Shown in pieces: positions 7,651 to 11,879 of a DNA stretch of 11,879 nucleotides; the stretch's first letter is position 1, and each line of letters begins with the position of its first letter. Under the pieces are notes generated by a model. The model ran no database searches and was not told where the DNA came from. It worked only from the letters and a program-made list of their open reading frames with translations. Position numbers and translations under genes: made by a program. Origin of the DNA: an uncultured Actinomyces sp. (GTDB lineage Bacteria; Actinomycetota; Actinomycetes; Actinomycetales; Actinomycetaceae). The stretch lies in contig CALHID010000049.1 of assembly GCA_938030835.1 (NCBI GenBank), positions 1-11,879 of the forward strand. The letters are read 5' to 3'.

Positions 7651-7690
7651 GTGGAGGTCCAAGTGGGAAACTGCTTGGGCCTCCACTTTT
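7651..7690 (+). terminator. Intrinsic terminator after the adhesin gene
   Basis: GTGGAGGTCCAAG (7651-7663) pairs with CTTGGGCCTCCAC (7674-7686) along all 13 bases with a single U-G wobble. The loop is 10 bases and a short T-run (7687-7690) follows. It isolates the adhesin transcript from dnaX. The stem is nearly symmetric, but only the plus-strand side has a T-run. Confidence 0.9.
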
Positions 7691-7754
7691 ATGATTTTCG
7701 CTGTGTTCTTGCGGCTTGTGGTGAAAACAGGACGCAAATGAGTGCGCGGGGCCG

Positions 7755-7760
7755 TAAAGT
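7755..7760 (+). promoter_or_regulatory. -10 box of a probable leaderless dnaX promoter
   Basis: TAAAGT fits TANNNT and ends six bases before the GTG start of dnaX at 7767. That start has no Shine-Dalgarno. This spacing places the transcription start at the G of the start codon, the layout of leaderless genes common in actinobacteria. No clear -35 box is visible. Confidence 0.5.
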
Positions 7761-7766
7761 TCAAGT

Positions 7767-10271
7767 GTGACGACAGCTCTTTATCGCCGGTACAGGCCCG
7801 ATACCTTTGAACAGGTCATCGGCCAGGAACACGTGACCAAACCCCTCCAGGCGGCTCTGCGTGCCCACAGGGTCAATCACGCGTACTTATTCTCTGGTCC
7901 GCGTGGGTGCGGAAAGACGACCTCTGCGCGTATTTTGGCGCGTTGCCTGAACTGTGCTGAAGGTCCAACGGATACGCCTTGCGGTCAATGTGAGTCCTGT
8001 CGTGAACTGGCAACCGGCGGCCCGGGTTCGCTTGACGTTGTTGAAATCGACGCCGCCTCGCACGGTGGTGTGGATGACGCTCGTGACCTGCGTGAGCGCG
8101 CTACTTTTGCGCCGGTGCGTGACCGCTACAAGGTCTTCATCATCGACGAAGCCCACATGGTCAGCCCCCAGGGCTTCAATGCCTTGCTGAAGCTCGTTGA
8201 AGAGCCGCCCGAGCACGTGAAGTTCATCTTTGCGACAACGGAACCTGAGCGCGTCATTGGAACCATTCGTTCCCGTACGCATCACTATCCTTTCCGCCTG
8301 GTTCCGCCGGATATTTTGGAACCCTACCTGCAGACTCTGTGCGATGAGGAGCATATTCGCGTCGGCGAAGGTGTCCTTCCCCTGGTCATTCGCGCCGGTG
8401 GCGGTTCTGTGCGTGACTCTTTGTCGGTCTTGGACCAGTTGATGGCCGGCGCAATCGATGGCGAGATTGCATATAAGACCGCTGTCGCTCTTTTGGGCTA
8501 CACGGATACTGCGCTTTTGGATGAGACTGTCGATGCTCTTGCGGGGGGCGACGGCGGTGCTGCCTATCGCGTAATCGAAAAAATGGTGTCTTCGGGTCAT
8601 GACCCGCGTCGTTTTGTCGAAGATTTCTTGCAGCGCTTGCGCGATCTATTGATTATTGCAGTGGCGGGTGATGGCGCAAACGACGTCTTGGTGGGTACGC
8701 CTCACGATCAGTTTGAACGTATGAGCGTTCAGGCAAAGAACTGGGGTACGCAGGCCTTATCGCGCGCTGCTGACCTCACTGACGAGGCCCTCCGCTCCAT
8801 GACTGGTGCGACCTCACCCAGGCTGCAGCTTGAGTTGCTCATCGGTCGAATCTTGGTGCCTGGTGGAGGCGTTGACGCCACTGCCGGTGCCTATGGAGTA
8901 GCACCAGCAGCAGTCGCTGGCGGGATGGCGGGTACTCCGGGACCGCTCTCTGGTGGAGTTGGCTTGGTTGGGGGTGGTGCCCCTGCCGAGGCCCCGGCAG
9001 GCTCGGGTTCATTTGGTGCCCGTCAGGCGCGTGAGGCTCTTGCGCGCAAGAAGGCTCAGAAGAGTGGAGACCAGGGCGCCTCGGTGGCGCCAGAGGCCTC
9101 CGCCGATGGTCACTTTGATTCGCATCGGCAAGCAGAACATGCACCCCAGTCTCAGCCCTCATCTGGGGGCTGGGAGGTCACTCGTCCTGCTGCACATAGC
9201 GATGCACCCGCGCAGGTTAGCTCCGCTGCTGCACCCAATGCGGACCTTGTACGACAGCGCTGGGGAGATGTCGTTGAGCGTTTGGCCACGCACAGCAGGG
9301 TTGTGTGGAGTTTGCTGTCTCAAAACGGGCAATTGGGTGCCGTTGACGGAGACCAATTGGTGATCCTCTTCCCCAGCCAAGGAATGGTCGCAAGCTTTAC
9401 AAATGGGGGACGCGCGCAGATCGTGGAGGACACGATCTACGACGTCCTGGGTGTTCGTTTGCACGTCAGTGCACAGGTGGGACAATCCGGCGGTGGGCCG
9501 GCAGTTTCAACGCCTTCTGCCAATGCACACTCCAGCGCGGCTCCTGTGCAGAGCATGCAAACACAGACCGCACCCGTTCAGTCCGCAGCTGCTCAGGCCT
9601 CATCTGCTCAAGAATCGGTCCCCTCTGGGCCGGGTAACTCAGACGCTTCGGCGCACGAAGCCGCGCCGGCACCGGAATTCCATGTTCCGGCCGAACCGAT
9701 CGATGCCTCGAAACCCTATGATCCGCAGGCACCGGAATCTTACGATTGGCATACTCAGGCGCCGCCCCCTTTTGATCCGGGGGATCAGGATGAAGAGGTA
9801 GAGCAGGACTTGCAGGAAGTACCTGCTCCATCACCTGAACCTGATGATGAACCAGAGGATGAGCCTGTCGCGACTTCAGGCTGGAGTGAAACTGTCGTTC
9901 AGCCTCCAAGTTTTGACCCGCTTGAAGAAGAATCAGCTCCTGAAGTTCCAAACTTCGCTGAGGTTACGCCACTTCCTTCGCAGCGTTTTGCGCGCGTGGA
10001 AGAAAACGACGATGTGCGTTCTAGCGACGACACACATTCAACTGGCAACGCGCGTTCGGAAGTGGAGCCGGCAGCCTCAGCAGAGGCCTCGTCAGAGGAA
10101 GACGCGCAGGAAATTCCCGCAACCCCCAGCGTTTCTGCGGCAGAGGACGACAGCGCCAGCATCGATGATCAGGACATGTCCGAATCGAATCTCTTTGGAA
10201 TCCCAGCAGTTTTAGATATTTTGGGCGGAACCATCATCGAACAAAAGACTGACGACCAGGGTGGGTGGTGA
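7767..10271 (+). CDS. dnaX: DNA polymerase III subunit gamma/tau
   Basis: ATPase of the clamp loader, which opens the beta sliding clamp and places it on primed DNA; the tau form also ties the loader to polymerase. The 834-residue protein shows Walker A GPRGCGKT (44-51), a zinc site of Cys63, 72, 75 and 78, Walker B with DEAH (127-130), FATTEP (155-160), and the arginine-containing TIRSR near 166-170. Lid and collar domains run to about 370. A Gly/Ala-rich linker follows, then a folded domain (about 493-575, RQRWGDVVERL...), then a very long acidic, disordered stretch. The final segment (GIPAVLDILGGTIIEQK) looks like a short conserved peptide tag. I see no AAAAAAG-type frameshift site for a separate gamma form. 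recR follows after 3 bases, so the two are co-transcribed. GTG is chosen because homology to the family starts at once (TALYRRYRPDTFEQVIGQEH). Confidence 0.97.
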   Translation: MTTALYRRYRPDTFEQVIGQEHVTKPLQAALRAHRVNHAYLFSGPRGCGKTTSARILARCLNCAEGPTDTPCGQCESCRELATGGPGSLDVVEIDAASHGGVDDARDLRERATFAPVRDRYKVFIIDEAHMVSPQGFNALLKLVEEPPEHVKFIFATTEPERVIGTIRSRTHHYPFRLVPPDILEPYLQTLCDEEHIRVGEGVLPLVIRAGGGSVRDSLSVLDQLMAGAIDGEIAYKTAVALLGYTDTALLDETVDALAGGDGGAAYRVIEKMVSSGHDPRRFVEDFLQRLRDLLIIAVAGDGANDVLVGTPHDQFERMSVQAKNWGTQALSRAADLTDEALRSMTGATSPRLQLELLIGRILVPGGGVDATAGAYGVAPAAVAGGMAGTPGPLSGGVGLVGGGAPAEAPAGSGSFGARQAREALARKKAQKSGDQGASVAPEASADGHFDSHRQAEHAPQSQPSSGGWEVTRPAAHSDAPAQVSSAAAPNADLVRQRWGDVVERLATHSRVVWSLLSQNGQLGAVDGDQLVILFPSQGMVASFTNGGRAQIVEDTIYDVLGVRLHVSAQVGQSGGGPAVSTPSANAHSSAAPVQSMQTQTAPVQSAAAQASSAQESVPSGPGNSDASAHEAAPAPEFHVPAEPIDASKPYDPQAPESYDWHTQAPPPFDPGDQDEEVEQDLQEVPAPSPEPDDEPEDEPVATSGWSETVVQPPSFDPLEEESAPEVPNFAEVTPLPSQRFARVEENDDVRSSDDTHSTGNARSEVEPAASAEASSEEDAQEIPATPSVSAAEDDSASIDDQDMSESNLFGIPAVLDILGGTIIEQKTDDQGGW

Positions 10272-10274
10272 CGC

Positions 10275-10871
10275 ATGTACGAAGGAGCTCTTCAAGACCT
10301 CATCGATGAACTGGGACAACTTCCCGGAGTGGGGCCAAAGAGCGCGCAGCGTATGGCTTTGCACCTTCTCGAGGCCGAGCCCGAGGATGTTGAGCGCCTG
10401 ACCACTGCGATCAATGCGGTCCGTCATCAGGTCAAGCACTGTGTTGTTTGCGGGAACCTCACTGAAGACGATGAATGCTCGATCTGTCGTGATCCGCGGC
10501 GTGATCCCAGCGTGATCTGTGTTGTCCAAGAACCCAAGGACATCCAGGCCATTGAGAATTCACGAGTATTCCGCGGACGCTACCACGTTCTGGGCGGCGC
10601 TATTGATCCCATCCACGGGATTGGGCCCGATCAGCTCAGTATTCGTCAGCTTCTGGGACGCCTGTCAGATGGTGTTGTTCAAGAGGTCATCATCGCGACA
10701 AACCCGAATATTGAAGGAGAGGCAACCGCCTCGTACCTAGCGCGCACCCTTTCGACAATCGGTGTGACGACAACGCGCCTTGCTATGGGTCTTCCCGTGG
10801 GCGGCGATTTGGAATATGCGGATTCCATTACCCTGGGACGGGCAATGGAAGGCCGGCGCAATATGTCCTGA
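10275..10871 (+). CDS. recR: Recombination mediator protein RecR
   Basis: RecR works with RecO (and RecF) to load RecA on SSB-coated single-stranded DNA during gap repair, forming a ring clamp around DNA. At 198 residues it has the usual length. Visible parts: helix-hairpin-helix LPGVGPKSAQRMALHLL (16-32), a four-cysteine zinc finger (Cys56, 59, 68, 71), a Toprim domain from about 80 with VVQEPKD (Glu86) and ATNPNIEGEATASYL, and the conserved C-terminal GLPVGGDLEYADSITLGRA. GGGTGG, six bases ahead of the ATG and inside the end of dnaX, serves as ribosome binding site. The start lies 3 bases after the dnaX stop, indicating coupled expression. The ybaB/yaaK gene found between dnaX and recR in E. 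coli and B. subtilis is absent here. Confidence 0.97.
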   Translation: MYEGALQDLIDELGQLPGVGPKSAQRMALHLLEAEPEDVERLTTAINAVRHQVKHCVVCGNLTEDDECSICRDPRRDPSVICVVQEPKDIQAIENSRVFRGRYHVLGGAIDPIHGIGPDQLSIRQLLGRLSDGVVQEVIIATNPNIEGEATASYLARTLSTIGVTTTRLAMGLPVGGDLEYADSITLGRAMEGRRNMS

Positions 10872-10886
10872 ATTTCCGCGGAAATT
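10871..10886. promoter_or_regulatory. 16-bp perfect palindrome, candidate operator or hairpin
   Basis: AATTTCCGCGGAAATT is a perfect, gapless 16-bp palindrome. Its first A is the last base of the recR stop codon and it ends just before the AAAGGA ribosome binding site (10890-10895) of the response regulator gene. With no T-run it is not an intrinsic terminator, and with no loop it would fold poorly as RNA. A dimeric-protein binding site controlling the two-component genes is the better guess. The regulator is unknown. Confidence 0.5.
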
Positions 10887-10902
10887 GTGAAAGGATCGCG
10901 AC

Positions 10903-11628
10903 GTGAGTACAACAGAGTCCAGCTTTATTCGCCCCGATGGGACACCCGCGCGCGTCCTTGTTGTGGATGACGAATCGGTCTTGGCCGAGCTACTTGGATC
11001 AGCACTGCGCCACCAGGGCTGGGAAACCCAAACGGCAGCAAACGGTTGGGAAGCACTGGATAAAGCCGATACCTTCGATCCCGATGTCGTGGTCTTGGAT
11101 ATCCAGATGCCCGGACTGGATGGAATGGAAACCCTGGAACGCCTGCGTAAGCGCAAGCCGCACCTTCCCGTCCTGTTCTTGACGGCGCGTGACGCCGTTG
11201 CCGACCGCGTTGCCGGACTGCGTGCAGGTGCAGATGACTACGTCACTAAGCCTTTCGACCTCGATGAAGTCACTGCGCGTATTGACGCACTGCTTCGTCG
11301 ATCTGGAATGGCTTCAGTCACCGCTGAACATGTTCTGACCGTTGGCGATCTGACCCTGGACGAGGACTCCCACGATGTTGCGCGCGGCGGTGAAGCAATT
11401 ATGCTCACCAACACTGAATTTGAGCTGCTGCGCTACTTCATGGAAAACCCAAATGTCGTCCTTTCGAAGTCGCAGATTCTTGATCGAGTATGGTCTTACG
11501 ACTTTGGTGGCCAGGCAAACATCGTCGAACTGTACATCTCCTACCTGCGTAAGAAGATCGACGCCGGGCGCGAACCCATGATTCACACGGTCAGGGGAGC
11601 CGGCTATATCCTCAGGCCCGCCTCATAG
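10903..11628 (+). CDS. OmpR/PhoB-family response regulator
   Basis: A 241-residue transcription factor activated by phosphorylation from a sensor kinase. The receiver domain (about 17-133) has the acidic pair Asp22-Asp23, phospho-acceptor Asp66 (VVVLDIQMPG), Thr94 and Lys116 (VTKPF), all as required for activity. The winged-helix DNA-binding domain (about 144-239) contains LTNTEFELLRYF, SQILDRVWSYDFGG, the recognition-helix region VELYISYLRKKID and the closing HTVRGAGYILR wing. The YDFGG/NIVELYISYLR form resembles actinobacterial regulators of the TrcR type, but I give no symbol. The N-terminus carries about 15 extra residues before the first strand. GTG is chosen for its AAAGGA site at 7-nt spacing. 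It lies 31 bases after recR, so it may be read with dnaX-recR or from its own promoter near the palindrome. The kinase gene follows at once. Confidence 0.95.
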   Translation: MSTTESSFIRPDGTPARVLVVDDESVLAELLGSALRHQGWETQTAANGWEALDKADTFDPDVVVLDIQMPGLDGMETLERLRKRKPHLPVLFLTARDAVADRVAGLRAGADDYVTKPFDLDEVTARIDALLRRSGMASVTAEHVLTVGDLTLDEDSHDVARGGEAIMLTNTEFELLRYFMENPNVVLSKSQILDRVWSYDFGGQANIVELYISYLRKKIDAGREPMIHTVRGAGYILRPAS

Positions 11629-11636
11629 GAGCGCAA

Positions 11637-11879
11637 ATGACAGCCTCTGCCCCCCAAGCTTCGAATACCGAATCACAGGCGCGCACCCCCAAGCACAATG
11701 CTCCTCAAACGAAGCGCAAGCGATCGCGTCTTCTCACTGTTCGCCTGAGTCGTTTTCTTGCTGCAGCCGTCGCTTTGGCGTTGGTTACCATGCTTGCCGC
11801 CTCGGCGCTCGCAATGCATTCGTGGATGACTTCCAAGATCGATAGTTCGCTTGAATCCATGCTCAGCAGGCTTGAAAAG
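11637..11879 (+). CDS. Sensor histidine kinase, N-terminus only (cut by window edge)
   Basis: The ATG at 11637 follows the response regulator stop by 8 bases, with AGGAG (11628-11632, sharing the last base of that stop codon) as ribosome binding site. The 81 visible codons give a cytoplasmic Lys/Arg-rich head (about residues 1-40, ending TKRKRSRLLTVRLSR), a transmembrane helix (about 42-63, FLAAAVALALVTMLAASALAM) and the start of an extracytoplasmic helix (SKIDSSLESMLSRLEK). This is the usual beginning of a membrane histidine kinase paired with an OmpR-type regulator. The HAMP, phospho-acceptor and ATPase domains would lie beyond the edge, so the call rests on position and layout. Confidence 0.8.
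   Translation, partial: MTASAPQASNTESQARTPKHNAPQTKRKRSRLLTVRLSRFLAAAVALALVTMLAASALAMHSWMTSKIDSSLESMLSRLEK

Noticed and set aside
8575..8585. A-run GAAAAAATG in dnaX as a programmed frameshift site
   Set aside because: The codon phase (GAA AAA ATG) does not form a usable slippery heptamer, and it lies in the conserved lid/collar part, far from where a gamma form would end.
7887..8600. Minus-strand open frame of 237 codons inside dnaX
   Set aside because: It is antisense to the conserved ATPase domain of dnaX; no binding site or protein features support it.

Overview
The window looks like chromosomal DNA from a high-GC Gram-positive bacterium. The most likely group is Actinomycetaceae (Actinomyces/Schaalia-like). 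The reasons are GC-rich codon use, GTG starts, genes with a -10 box but no ribosome binding site, sortase signals of the LAxTG type, and a DnaX with a long acidic linker. The genus is inferred from overall character, not from a database match.

Left part (1-2000). This is an accessory-looking, mostly minus-strand stretch. Two overlapping small genes (259-531 and 476-835) encode gap-free paralogs of unknown function; the second seems to start at CTG or to be a decayed copy. A possible gene remnant lies at 885-995. A small secreted, proline/threonine-rich, sortase-anchored protein is encoded at 1019-1819, transcribed away from the centre. Bases 1-258 hold no gene I can support.

Centre (2000-7700). 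An SRP 4.5S-type RNA gene (ffs, about 2006-2098) can be recognised from its conserved GGAA-tetraloop hairpin and its closing 13-bp helix. It is followed by about 250 bases of AT-richer leader. Then comes a 1752-residue surface protein gene with a signal peptide, DUF11-like domains, six SdrD B-like domains of exactly 327 bp each, and an LARTG sortase signal. A strong intrinsic terminator ends it.

Right part (7700-11879). dnaX (DNA polymerase III gamma/tau) and recR (recombination repair) form a tight pair 3 bp apart. A 16-bp perfect palindrome follows, overlapping the recR stop, and then a two-component pair: an OmpR/PhoB-type response regulator and the N-terminus of its membrane histidine kinase, cut by the window edge.

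How it fits together. SRP RNA - dnaX - recR is a housekeeping order known from other bacteria (for example Bacillus subtilis scr-dnaX-yaaK-recR). Here a 5.3-kb adhesin-like gene with its own leader and terminator sits between ffs and dnaX, and the small ybaB/yaaK gene usually found between dnaX and recR is absent. The two sortase-anchored proteins point outward on either side of ffs. No sortase gene is visible, so anchoring must rely on a sortase encoded elsewhere.
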